A stretch of DNA of 41,868 nucleotides from an uncultured Wenzhouxiangella sp. (lineage in GTDB: Bacteria > Pseudomonadota > Gammaproteobacteria > Xanthomonadales > Wenzhouxiangellaceae), in NCBI GenBank assembly GCA_913057255.1, contig CAJXNU010000003.1:1-41868 (forward strand). The letters run 5' to 3'. The notes beneath the pieces were generated by a model. That model made no database searches. It was not told the origin of the DNA and was given only the letters and a program-made list of their open reading frames with translations. Shown here in pieces: positions 33,532-41,868 of the stretch. Positions within the stretch are counted from its first letter, which is position 1. Every line of letters starts with the position of its first letter. A program made the position numbers and the translations under genes.

Positions 33532-33573
33532 CGGGCTCAGTCGTTATTTCTAGAGCGCAGGTTTTATTGGGCC

Positions 33574-34908
33574 ATGAGACAACTTTTTGGGATCAGACCG
33601 ACCTGGCAACGAATCAGCTTAGCGCTTTTGCTGTGGTGCGTTGGGCATGCTGCCAGCGCTCAATCGGTGGAGAATCTCCGTCTCTGGTCTGGCCCGGATG
33701 GCACCCGCGTGGTGTTTGATCTTGACCAGTCGGTTGACTATCGAATCATTGAACTCGATGACCCTCATCGGGTGGTGGTGGACTTGCAGAACACCCGCTT
33801 GGCCGGTGAGCTGGCCTTACCCTCGAAGAAAACGGACTTGATCACGAACGTGCGCCATGGGATTCGGCAAGGGACCGATCTGCGCGTGGTGTTCGATCTC
33901 GGCGCCCGGGCCAAGCCACAAAGCTTTTTGCTCACACCCGCCGGCGCTTATGGCCATCGTTTGGTGGTGGACCTAGTGCCCGAGGATGTTGTGCCGGCCG
34001 CCGAACGGGTCCGGCAAGCAGTGCAAACCGCGCAAACTGGCGAGCGCAAAATGATCGTGGCCATTGATGCTGGGCACGGCGGGGAGGATCCCGGTGCCAT
34101 CGGTCCATCAGGCAGTTACGAAAAGACGGTGGTCCTAGAAATCGCTCGAGAGCTTAAAAAGCGGCTCGATGCCATGCCAGGTGTCCAAGGTGTTTTGCTT
34201 CGAACTGGAGATTACTTCATCCCCTTGGGCGAGCGCTATCAACGCGCACGTCAGGCCGAAGCCGATTTGTTTATCTCCATCCACGCAGATGCGTTCAGAG
34301 ACTTCCGCGTCAGAGGAAGCTCAGTCTACATTTTGTCGCAACGGGGAGCTTCATCTGAGGCGGCTCGTATGTTGGCAAAAAGTGAAAACGAGGCCGATCT
34401 CATTGGGGGCGTGAAATTAGACCGTGGTGACGATGTATTGAGTTCCGTGTTGTTGGATTTGTCTCAAAGTGCGACGCTTGAATACAGCGCCCTTGCGGCT
34501 GAAAACTTACTCAACCAATTGGGTACGGTGGGGCGCCGGCACCGCAAGCGGGTGGAGAGTGCCAATTTTGTGGTGCTCCGTTCGCCTGATGTGCCTAGCG
34601 TATTGGTGGAAGTCGGTTTTATCTCAAACCCGCAAGATGAGCAGAACCTCAATAGCGCTCACCATCGGAAGAAAGTGGCCAATGCCTTGGCACAAGGGAT
34701 TCATCAACACTTCATGCGAACAGCGCCACAAGGCACCTGGTATGCCGCCCATCGCTCAGAGCAACGTTACATCGTTCAGCAGGGTGATACCTTGGGCGTG
34801 ATCGCTCAGCAGCATCGCGTGAGCGTCAATGACCTTCGGGCCAGCAACAATATCGATGGTGATTTGATTCGACCTGGCGCTGTTTTGGTCATTCCGGCCG
34901 GCTCATAA
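33574..34908 (+). CDS. amiB: N-acetylmuramoyl-L-alanine amidase, AMIN-Amidase_3-LysM
   Basis: A 444-residue periplasmic zinc amidase that cuts the peptide stem from septal murein during cell separation. After a signal peptide (LALLLWCVGHAASAQS) come an AMIN domain (about 30-140), an Amidase_3 domain (about 160-370) and a C-terminal LysM (YIVQQGDTLGVIAQQHRVS...). Zinc and catalytic residues are His168 (DAGHGG), Glu183 (YEKTVVLE), His237 (SIHADAF) and Glu346 (VEVGFISN). The insert after ISIHADAF, which covers the active site in AmiB/AmiC, is present, so an activator such as NlpD or EnvC is needed. The name follows the AmiB position before mutL; the LysM tail is shared by AmiB proteins. tsaE, often upstream, is absent. 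Confidence 0.93.
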   Translation: MRQLFGIRPTWQRISLALLLWCVGHAASAQSVENLRLWSGPDGTRVVFDLDQSVDYRIIELDDPHRVVVDLQNTRLAGELALPSKKTDLITNVRHGIRQGTDLRVVFDLGARAKPQSFLLTPAGAYGHRLVVDLVPEDVVPAAERVRQAVQTAQTGERKMIVAIDAGHGGEDPGAIGPSGSYEKTVVLEIARELKKRLDAMPGVQGVLLRTGDYFIPLGERYQRARQAEADLFISIHADAFRDFRVRGSSVYILSQRGASSEAARMLAKSENEADLIGGVKLDRGDDVLSSVLLDLSQSATLEYSALAAENLLNQLGTVGRRHRKRVESANFVVLRSPDVPSVLVEVGFISNPQDEQNLNSAHHRKKVANALAQGIHQHFMRTAPQGTWYAAHRSEQRYIVQQGDTLGVIAQQHRVSVNDLRASNNIDGDLIRPGAVLVIPAGS

Positions 34909-34935
34909 CCTTCAAGTGGGGTTACACTTTGTGGC

Positions 34936-36759
34936 ATGTCCATTCGTGCCCTTGATCAACACCTAATTAACCAAATAGCTGCCGGCGAAGTCGTCGAGCG
35001 TCCAGCCTCTGTCGTGAAAGAGCTCGTTGAAAATGCGATTGATGCGGGTGCTCGTCGCATTGAAGTGCATGTCGAGTCTGGGGGCATGGCCCGCATTAAA
35101 GTGCATGATGATGGGGCGGGCATACCTGAGCAGGAGTTGCGATTGGCTCTGAGTCCTCATGCGACCAGCAAAATCAGCTCGCTGGCTGATCTCGAGGCGG
35201 TGGCGAGTCTTGGATTTAGGGGCGAGGCTCTGGCTTCCATCGCATCGGTGTCTCGCTTTCGCCTGGCTTCCAAGCCCGAGGGTCAAAGCAGCGGCTTTGA
35301 GATCCTAGCAGCAGAAGGCGAGCTGGGAGAAGTCGCGCCAGTGGCCCAGCCCAAAGGCACAACCGTCGATGTGAAAGATCTGTTTTTTAATACGCCGGCG
35401 CGGCGAAAATTCATGCGAACGGAAAAGACAGAGTTTGGCCACATTGATGACGTGATCCGTCGCATGGCATTGGCGCACATGTCGATTGGATTTGAGCTTT
35501 ATCACAACCAACGCGTTGTGCGGCAATTGAATCCAGCCAGCGAGCCTCAGCAGGTCACGCGACGCATTGGCCAGGTCTTTGGAGAGGCATTCCTAGACAA
35601 TGCCGTGGACATTCAAAGAACCCACGAGGATTTGTTTCTAAGCGGTTGGATTGCCAAGCCCACCTTTTCCAGATCTCAAGCAGACATGCAGTTTTTCTTT
35701 GTCAATGGCCGATTGGTCAAAGACCGTGTGGTCGCCCACGCCATCCGACAAGCGTATCGGGATGTGCTGTTTCATGGGAGACATCCGGCGTTTGTGTTGC
35801 ATTTGGCCATCAATCCAGAGGCCGTGGATGTGAATGTACATCCCCAAAAAACGGAGGTTCGATTTCGAGAGTCTCGGCGTGTGCATGATTTCTTGTTCTC
35901 TAGCTTGCATCATGCCTTGGCAGACACCAAGCCACAGGGGAGGCCGACAGATCCGACAGCTGCTGATGATCCAAGGTCACAGCAACCCTTCGGAGACACC
36001 ATTGCAGGGGGCCGGCCAAGCCACTGGGCCTCATCTGGTGGTGAGGGACTGGTATCAGGCCAGCGACCTTTAGGGCTTGGCAGTGCTGAGACACTGGGTC
36101 AGTACCAGAGGCTGATTCAGCCTGAGGGCTCGCCGGGCCAGTTGGGTCAGAGCGATGACGCGGTGGGCGAGGAGATTCCTCCTCTGGGTTATGCTCGGGC
36201 GCAATTACACGGCATCTTTATCGTGGCCGAAAACCGCGATGGGCTGATCCTAGTCGACATGCATGCAGCCCATGAGCGCATTGTCTATGAGCAACTTAAA
36301 GTGGCGTGGCAAGAGGACAAAGTTCAGTCGCAGCGACTATTGGTGCCGACGCAGCTGACACTCACTGGTCCGCAAATCGGGGCCTATGAGCAGCACATGG
36401 AGGCGCTGGAACAGCTGGGGTTTGATCTATCCGCAGCTGGCCCTGGGGAGATGGTCATTCGGGCTTTGCCCAGTCTCTTGTCCCAAAAACAATCGATTGA
36501 ACTGGTGGGTGATGTGCTCACCGAATTGGCCCAAGTCGGGACAAGTGGTTTGGTCGAGGAAGCGTTGGATCATCTGCTGGCCACCATGGCTTGCTATGGC
36601 TCGGTTCGAGCCAACCGAAAGCTCACCATTGAGGAAATGAATGCCTTACTCAGAGCCATGGAGGTCACTGAACGGGCGGATCAGTGCAATCACGGCAGGC
36701 CCACTTGGGTTCACCTGGATTTAAAGGCTTTGGACCGATTGTTTCTCAGAGGCCAATGA
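34936..36759 (+). CDS. mutL: DNA mismatch repair protein MutL
   Basis: A 607-residue GHKL ATPase and mismatch-repair coordinator. The N-terminal ATPase has IAAGEVVERPASVVKELVENAIDAG, DDGAGI, ATSKI and GFRGEAL. A Pro/Gly/Gln-rich linker spans about residues 330-410. The C-terminal domain carries DMHAAHERIVYE from residue 441, which fits the DQHA(x)2E(x)4E endonuclease motif apart from Met for Gln, and CNHGRPT near the end. This is the nicking type of MutL used by bacteria without MutH. It starts 28 bp after the amidase and overlaps miaA by 4 bp. Confidence 0.97.
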   Translation: MSIRALDQHLINQIAAGEVVERPASVVKELVENAIDAGARRIEVHVESGGMARIKVHDDGAGIPEQELRLALSPHATSKISSLADLEAVASLGFRGEALASIASVSRFRLASKPEGQSSGFEILAAEGELGEVAPVAQPKGTTVDVKDLFFNTPARRKFMRTEKTEFGHIDDVIRRMALAHMSIGFELYHNQRVVRQLNPASEPQQVTRRIGQVFGEAFLDNAVDIQRTHEDLFLSGWIAKPTFSRSQADMQFFFVNGRLVKDRVVAHAIRQAYRDVLFHGRHPAFVLHLAINPEAVDVNVHPQKTEVRFRESRRVHDFLFSSLHHALADTKPQGRPTDPTAADDPRSQQPFGDTIAGGRPSHWASSGGEGLVSGQRPLGLGSAETLGQYQRLIQPEGSPGQLGQSDDAVGEEIPPLGYARAQLHGIFIVAENRDGLILVDMHAAHERIVYEQLKVAWQEDKVQSQRLLVPTQLTLTGPQIGAYEQHMEALEQLGFDLSAAGPGEMVIRALPSLLSQKQSIELVGDVLTELAQVGTSGLVEEALDHLLATMACYGSVRANRKLTIEEMNALLRAMEVTERADQCNHGRPTWVHLDLKALDRLFLRGQ

Positions 36760-37688
36760 AGCCCATTGTGATCATCTCAGGGCCGACAGCGGCCGGGAAA
36801 ACGGCCCTAGCGCTTGCGCTGGCGGCCAAGCATCCGGTGGACTTGATCAATGTGGATTCTGCTCAAGTGTATCGGGGCATGAACATTGGCACAGCCAAGC
36901 TCGAGCCAGAGGTATTGCGCCAATACCCGCATGCGCTCATCGATATTCGAGAGCCTGAAGAGAGTTATTCAGTCGCTGAGTTTGTCGTCGATGCCGATCA
37001 GGCCATTGAGAGGGCGCACGCAGCGGGTCGGTGGCCTGTTTTCGTTGGTGGGACACCGCTCTACATCCGGGCGTTGCTCTATGGCCTGGACCGATTGCCC
37101 AGCGCCGATCCTGCGTTGAGACGTCGGATTGTTGAACAGGCCACATCGGTTGGTTGGCAGAGGCTTTATGAGGAACTAATTGCCCTCGATCCCAGTCTAA
37201 AATTATCGATTAAAGCCACCGATCCGCAGCGGATCCAGCGGGCACTTGAGATCTACCGGTTAACCGGCGAGCGCCCAAGTGATTTGATGACGCACAATCG
37301 GGTGCCGCGATATCCCAGTTACCGGCTGGTGGTAACCCCCAAAGACCGATCGGTGCTTCATCAGCGCATTGCCACTCGTTTTGACCAGATGCTTGAGGCA
37401 GGGTTTTTAGATGAGATGGCGGTGTTGATGAAGCGCCCAGGCCTAAGCGTCGAGCATGCATCGATGAAAAGTGTGGGCTACCGCCAGGCATGGTCGTATT
37501 TGGCCTCGGATGAGGGCTCATTGGAGGCGCTGCGCTCTGCTGTGGTGGCGGCGACGCGCCAGCTGGCTAAGCGACAGCTGACCGCTTTGCGGAAACTTTC
37601 GCAAACCCTCTGGTATGATTCTGAATGCAAGCGATTGGAGGATAAAGCCATCAGTTCAATCGTTCGTTTCATGGAAAATCGAGTGTGA
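36756..37688 (+). CDS. miaA: tRNA dimethylallyltransferase
   Basis: A 310-residue enzyme that adds the isopentenyl group to A37 of tRNAs reading UNN codons. It has the P-loop GPTAAGKTALALALA, NVDSAQVYRGMNIGTAKL, FVGGTPLYIRALLYGL and RIQRALEIYRLTG. The ATG at 36756 overlaps the mutL stop (ATGA). The C terminus runs to within 46 bp of hfq; in E. coli the hfq promoters lie inside miaA. Confidence 0.97.
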   Translation: MKPIVIISGPTAAGKTALALALAAKHPVDLINVDSAQVYRGMNIGTAKLEPEVLRQYPHALIDIREPEESYSVAEFVVDADQAIERAHAAGRWPVFVGGTPLYIRALLYGLDRLPSADPALRRRIVEQATSVGWQRLYEELIALDPSLKLSIKATDPQRIQRALEIYRLTGERPSDLMTHNRVPRYPSYRLVVTPKDRSVLHQRIATRFDQMLEAGFLDEMAVLMKRPGLSVEHASMKSVGYRQAWSYLASDEGSLEALRSAVVAATRQLAKRQLTALRKLSQTLWYDSECKRLEDKAISSIVRFMENRV

Positions 37689-37734
37689 GCAAGATCTTTT
37701 TGTGTGTGGATTAGCCAATGGAGAGTAGGTCAGA

Positions 37735-37974
37735 ATGTCTAAAGGACAATCGTTGCAAGATCCTTTTTTGAATGTCTTGCGGCGCGAAAAAGTGCCGGTG
37801 TCAATCTATTTGATCAGCGGGATCAAACTGCAAGGTCAAATTGAATCATTTGATAACTTTTCGATCTTGTTGAAAAACACCGTGAGTCAGATGATATACA
37901 AGCACGCCATCTCGACCATCGTCCCCGCTCGGAATGTCGATTTTGGTGAGGATGATATTGAGGAGTCGCCCTAA
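37735..37974 (+). CDS. hfq: RNA chaperone Hfq
   Basis: A 79-residue Sm-like hexamer protein that pairs small RNAs with mRNAs. Sm1 is [27 protein letters not shown] and Sm2 is [13 protein letters not shown] replaces the common DQF in Sm1. The long C-terminal tail of the E. coli protein is almost missing; only a short acidic end ([11 protein letters not shown]) remains. GGAGAGTAGG lies just before the ATG. The end of the gene contains GAGGAG, which seems to serve hflX. Confidence 0.97.
   Translation: MSKGQSLQDPFLNVLRREKVPVSIYLISGIKLQGQIESFDNFSILLKNTVSQMIYKHAISTIVPARNVDFGEDDIEESP
37960..37965 (+). promoter_or_regulatory. Ribosome binding site for hflX that points to an AUU start
   Basis: GAGGAG inside the last hfq codons stands 8 nt before ATT at 37974, the only plausible in-frame start that restores the normal HflX N terminus. 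The nearest ATG (37981) is in another frame and closes after 23 codons. Confidence 0.55.
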
Positions 37975-39284
37975 TTTTTAATGGCACAGAAAAAGAGACC
38001 GCACAGGCTCTCAACCAGCGCTGTGTGTTGTTGCACCCCGAACTGGGGGTGACGCTGACCAACGAGGCGTGCTCAGAGTTTCGCTGCTTGGCTGAATCTG
38101 CTGGCCTCGAAGTTGTTGCAGAGATCAAGGCCAGCCGTCACCGAGCAGACCCCAGCACGCTGGTGGGTTCAGGGAAAGTCGACGAGCTCTCCGCCATGCT
38201 CAAAGACAAAGAGGCGGGCTTGTTGCTGGTCAACGGTCGCTTAAGCCCGATTCAGGAGAGAAATCTAGCTCGCCAACTCGATGTTCCCGTGTTGGATCGG
38301 ACCACGCTGATCTTGGATATTTTTGCCCAAAGGGCACGATCTCATGAAGGGCAGTTGCAAGTTGAACTGGCCCAGTTGCGGCACTTATCGACTCGGCTGA
38401 TTCGTGGCTGGACGCACCTTGAGCGCCAACGAGGGGGGATCGGCATGCGCGGGCCTGGTGAGACGCAGTTGGAGACGGATCGACGCTTGGTTGCCCAGCG
38501 GATTCGTCAATTGAGTGCCCGTTTGGGGCGCGTGGAGCGCCGTCGCTCTGAGGGGCGGCGTGCCAGAGACCGATCCGAGCTACCGGTGGTGGCCTTGGTG
38601 GGTTACACCAATGCCGGCAAATCCACCTTGTTTAATCGGTTAACTGAGGCCGATGTTATGGCCAAAGACCAGTTATTTGCCACGCTGGACCCAACCGTTA
38701 GACGCATGAAAGGTGACCAAGGGTCCCAAATCTTGCTATCAGATACCGTTGGGTTCATCCGTGACCTGCCGCATGAGTTAATCGCTGCTTTCCGCTCGAC
38801 TTTAGAAGAAACCGCTCAGGCAGATCTGATCTTGCATGTGGTCGACGCCGCTGATCCGGATCGTCTGACCTATCAGGCGGTGGTTGAAGAAGTGCTCTCG
38901 GATATGGGCGCCAGTGAGGTGCCGACTCTATGTGTCATGAACAAAGTCGACCAGACCGAGCGGGAGCCTGGGATTGAGCGCTCGGCAGATGGTGCCATCA
39001 TCCGAGCGCATGTGTCGGCTCTGACTGGAGCGGGGATTGAGCCTTTGCAGGCAGCGATTCGGGAGCTCTTGAGTCAAGGCCGCATCCAACGGGACATCGC
39101 CTTGCCGGTGACAGGCCAGCGACTGCGCGCCAAGCTGTTCGACCTCGGCGCGGTTCGATCCGAATCCATAGAGCCCGATGGCACCAGCCTTCTGAGCGTT
39201 GAGCTAGATCGCCGAGATGCGCAATTGTTGGGGCGACTCGGCGGTGCGGACGGACAAATGGCCCAACAACTCCTGTTAAACTAA
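37974..39284 (+). CDS. hflX: Ribosome-associated GTPase HflX
   Basis: A GTPase that splits or rescues stalled 70S ribosomes, 436 residues if it starts at ATT 37974, 419 if at GTG 38025. The HflX domain has VGSGKVDEL, LSPIQERNLARQLDVPVLDRTTLILDIFAQRA and GIGMRGPGETQLETDRR. The G domain has G1 GYTNAGKST, G3 DTVG and G4 NKVD. From ATT the protein would begin M-F-N-G, comparable to the MFDRY start of E. coli HflX. GTG 38025 has no ribosome binding site and would drop ~17 N-terminal residues. The frame is open back to 37962 without any ATG, GTG or TTG before 38025. Confidence 0.94.
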   Translation: MFNGTEKETAQALNQRCVLLHPELGVTLTNEACSEFRCLAESAGLEVVAEIKASRHRADPSTLVGSGKVDELSAMLKDKEAGLLLVNGRLSPIQERNLARQLDVPVLDRTTLILDIFAQRARSHEGQLQVELAQLRHLSTRLIRGWTHLERQRGGIGMRGPGETQLETDRRLVAQRIRQLSARLGRVERRRSEGRRARDRSELPVVALVGYTNAGKSTLFNRLTEADVMAKDQLFATLDPTVRRMKGDQGSQILLSDTVGFIRDLPHELIAAFRSTLEETAQADLILHVVDAADPDRLTYQAVVEEVLSDMGASEVPTLCVMNKVDQTEREPGIERSADGAIIRAHVSALTGAGIEPLQAAIRELLSQGRIQRDIALPVTGQRLRAKLFDLGAVRSESIEPDGTSLLSVELDRRDAQLLGRLGGADGQMAQQLLLN

Positions 39285-39329
39285 GCGTCTTGGCCAGTTT
39301 TTGATTGATTTGAGATAGCGGAGAAGGAA

Positions 39330-40496
39330 ATGCCTTGGAATGAGCCTGGTCGCTCGAGTGGTGGTGGAAAGGATCCTTGGAAAGGCGGCAATGGCGAGCA
39401 GCCACCCGACTTGGATGAGGTATTTTCAAACGTTCAGCAGCGCTTAAAAAAAATCCTTGGGGGCGGCGATGGCGGCAAGGATGGGAAGAAGTCTGGCTCA
39501 GGTGGGTCCGGCTCCTCGCCATCCAATGCCGGCATTCTTGTCGTCGTGGCTGTGATTGTGGCCGGGTGGGTGCTATGGAACTCAATCCACATCATTGATG
39601 AATCAGAAAGAGGCGTGGTGCTTCGCTTTGGTGAATACACCCGCACTCTGAGTCCTGGTTTGAATCTGACGTTGCCACGACCCATTGAAGAAGTCACCAA
39701 TGTCAACGTCGCGCGTGTTCGCTCAATTGAAGGCGCCAGTCGGATGTTGACGGGCGATGAAAATTTGATTGATTTGGCCTATGCGGTTCAATACCGAGTC
39801 AATCAACCCGAGCAATTCTTGTTCAATGTTGCAGTCCCCGAAGAGTCGCTGGCACAAGCAGCAGACAGTGCGATACGCGAAGTGGTGGGCACCAACAACA
39901 TGGACTACATCTTGGAAATTGGTCGGGGGCAGATCGCGCTCGATACTCAAGTGCTGTTAGAGGAAATTTTGACTCGCTACAACCCGGGCATTGAAATTAC
40001 CTCGTTTAACTTGCAAGAGGTTCGCCCACCCAATCAAGTGCGGGCAGCCTTTGATGACGTGGTTCGTGCCAGAGAAGACCAAATCCGGTTTGCCAATGAG
40101 GCGCAGGCCTATGCAAACCAAGTGATACCCGAGGCGCGAGGCCAAGCAGCACGCGTGTTGGAAGAAGCCGAAGGGTATCGTGAATCAATCATCGCCAAAG
40201 CATCGGGTGAGGCGGATCGATTCTCAGAGATTTATGCAGCCTATGCGCAAGCACCTGAAGTCACTCGCGAGCGTCTGTATTTGGAGACCCTTGAGACCGT
40301 ATTTGGCCGTTCAGCAAAAATCTTGATGGATGTGGCTGATCAAAACTCAATGTTCTACTTGCCCCTCGATCGAATGATGGGTGCTGAAGGTCGCTCAGCC
40401 GGCACAGCGCCACCGCCGCCAATGCTGACACCGTCTGAGCCGAGCAGGGCAACAGGGACTGATCCAAGAGCCAGAACTGGCCGGGAGGGCCGCTAA
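39330..40496 (+). CDS. hflK: HflK, FtsH protease modulator
   Basis: A 388-residue SPFH-family membrane protein that, with HflC, forms the large cage around FtsH. The N-terminal ~65 residues are cytosolic and Gly/Asp/Lys-rich (PWKGGNGEQPPDLDEVF...GGGDGGKDG). One membrane helix (AGILVVVAVIVAGWVLW) follows, then the periplasmic SPFH domain (RGVVLRFGEYTRTLSPGLNLTLP) and a long Ala/Glu-rich helix with EAQAYANQVIPEARGQA. The tail is Pro/Ser-rich. GGAGAAGGA precedes the ATG. hflC starts one base after the stop. Confidence 0.97.
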   Translation: MPWNEPGRSSGGGKDPWKGGNGEQPPDLDEVFSNVQQRLKKILGGGDGGKDGKKSGSGGSGSSPSNAGILVVVAVIVAGWVLWNSIHIIDESERGVVLRFGEYTRTLSPGLNLTLPRPIEEVTNVNVARVRSIEGASRMLTGDENLIDLAYAVQYRVNQPEQFLFNVAVPEESLAQAADSAIREVVGTNNMDYILEIGRGQIALDTQVLLEEILTRYNPGIEITSFNLQEVRPPNQVRAAFDDVVRAREDQIRFANEAQAYANQVIPEARGQAARVLEEAEGYRESIIAKASGEADRFSEIYAAYAQAPEVTRERLYLETLETVFGRSAKILMDVADQNSMFYLPLDRMMGAEGRSAGTAPPPPMLTPSEPSRATGTDPRARTGREGR

Positions 40497-40497
40497 G

Positions 40498-41361
40498 ATG
40501 CGCATTATTTTACCCATCGTCATTGTGGCTGGCCTGTTCGTCGGTCTCAACAGTTTATTTGTGGTCAAAGAGACGGAGTTCGCGATTAAGTTTCGTCTTG
40601 GTGAAATTATTCGCACCGATTTCGAGCCTGGCTTGCATTTCAAAATGCCGTTTGTGAACAACGTTCTCAAATTCGACAATCGAATCATCACGCTCGACAT
40701 GCAGCCAGAGCAGATGAATACGGCTGAGCAGAAGTTCGTTGAGGTTGACTACTATGTGAAGTGGCGCATTTTTGATCCGGCCGCTTACTATGTCGCCACG
40801 CAAGGCGAGATGATGTTCACCCGCTCGCGGTTGGCTCAGTTGATTCGAAATGATCTTCGTGATGAGTTCGCGCGTCGCACCTTAAGCGAAGTGGTCTCAG
40901 AGCAGCGCCGGTCAATGATGGATGAACTTCAGGTTCGGGCTGACCTGCGGTTCGAGGATTTTGGAATTGATGTGGTGGATGTTCGGATTAAACGAATTGA
41001 GTTGACCGATGAGGTCTTGAACTCTGTCTTTGATCGTATGGAAACCCAACGAACTGAATTTGCCAACGAATTGCGGTCTCTGGGTCGTGAGCGGTCTGAG
41101 CGCATTCGTGCAGACGCCGATCGTCAAGTCAGGGTTTTGTTGGCGGATGCTGAGCGAGATGCAGCGCGCATTCGCGGGGATGGTGATGCCCAGGCGACTG
41201 AGATTTATGCGGCAGCCTACAATCAAGACAGAGAGTTCTTCGCTTTCTGGCGGAGCTTGCAGGCCTACGACCATGCCTTTGGGACTGAAAATGACGTGAT
41301 GCTGATGGACACGCGTTCGGAGTTCTTCCGTTACTTTGATCAGCCTCGACCGCAGCAATAA
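40498..41361 (+). CDS. hflC: HflC, FtsH protease modulator
   Basis: A 287-residue partner of HflK. It has an N-terminal anchor (ILPIVIVAGLFVGLNSLFVV), an SPFH domain (EFAIKFRLGEIIRTDFEPGLHFKMPFVNNV) and a helical arm rich in Arg, Glu and Ala (RSLGRERSERIRADADRQ...). The one-base spacing to hflK implies translational coupling and equal output, as the alternating HflK-HflC cage requires. purA follows after 25 bp; yjeT and hisZ, found here in some relatives, are absent. Confidence 0.97.
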   Translation: MRIILPIVIVAGLFVGLNSLFVVKETEFAIKFRLGEIIRTDFEPGLHFKMPFVNNVLKFDNRIITLDMQPEQMNTAEQKFVEVDYYVKWRIFDPAAYYVATQGEMMFTRSRLAQLIRNDLRDEFARRTLSEVVSEQRRSMMDELQVRADLRFEDFGIDVVDVRIKRIELTDEVLNSVFDRMETQRTEFANELRSLGRERSERIRADADRQVRVLLADAERDAARIRGDGDAQATEIYAAAYNQDREFFAFWRSLQAYDHAFGTENDVMLMDTRSEFFRYFDQPRPQQ

Positions 41362-41371
41362 AACACGTTAA

Positions 41372-41868
<497 letters not shown>

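Noticed and set aside
37981-38000. ATG 37981 with a following AAAAAG tract as a -1 frameshift entry into hflX
   Set aside because: A -1 slip there would reach the hflX frame, but the heptamer starts with G instead of A, no stimulatory structure is evident, and the GAGGAG spacing (15 nt) is poor; the AUU start explains the data more simply.
38998-39585. A 195-codon minus-strand frame across the hflX-hflK junction
   Set aside because: It overlaps two recognised genes and resembles no family.

Overview
The window is core chromosome of a gammaproteobacterium of moderate GC content. I see no plasmid, phage, IS or CRISPR signature. The assignment rests on gene order: rnfABCDGE followed by nth, metG divergent from mrp with dcd next, petABC followed by sspAB, surE-pcm-nlpD, and the amidase-mutL-miaA-hfq-hflX-hflK-hflC-purA series. 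A PVWY Qo motif in cytochrome b agrees with it. I cannot name a genus. Genes are tightly packed with many 4-bp ATGA overlaps, and no gene-free stretch exceeds 300 bp.

Layout. 1-1222 (minus): RNase D with a tRNA-Arg(CCU) 11 bp behind it, cut by the window edge. 1286-6393 (plus): an exported FGE-fold protein, a CDF metal transporter with an extra C-terminal domain, an MFS transporter and a DUF819 membrane protein. 6449-8233 (minus): tRNA-Leu(CAA), a cysteine dioxygenase and a MetX-type acyltransferase. 8352-11856: an Fe-S photolyase (plus), a Trm112-like protein (minus), then purE-purK (plus). 11820-22972 (minus): metG, the complete Rnf complex with nth, RNase T, iron superoxide dismutase, an acetylornithine-type aminotransferase and a lone ABC ATPase. 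23060-24731 (plus): mrp and dcd. 24738-25898 (minus): a DegS/AlgW-like protease. 25924-29656 (plus): cytochrome bc1 and sspAB. 29700-30548 (minus): a DUF3301 protein and an Smr-domain protein. 30623-41868 (plus): surE, pcm, a YqaA-NlpD fusion, a LysM amidase, mutL, miaA, hfq, hflX, hflK, hflC and the start of purA.

How the genes fit together. The Rnf complex and the bc1 complex provide membrane electron transport. RNase D and RNase T trim RNA 3' ends. Nth, the photolyase and MutL cover DNA repair. MetX and the dioxygenase look like a small cysteine or sulfur amino acid unit. The NlpD module and the amidase form a cell-separation pair.

The most unusual points are: (1) a VTT/YqaA membrane protein fused in frame to NlpD through a helix that carries an intact lipobox; (2) the absence of rpoS after nlpD, with the amidase cluster joined directly there; (3) an hflX gene that appears to start at AUU; (4) a perfect 16-bp tandem duplication that copied the start region of the CDF gene and left a decoy start in front of it; (5) the dioxygenase-MetX operon. 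None of these amounts to a clear new defence or mobile system.
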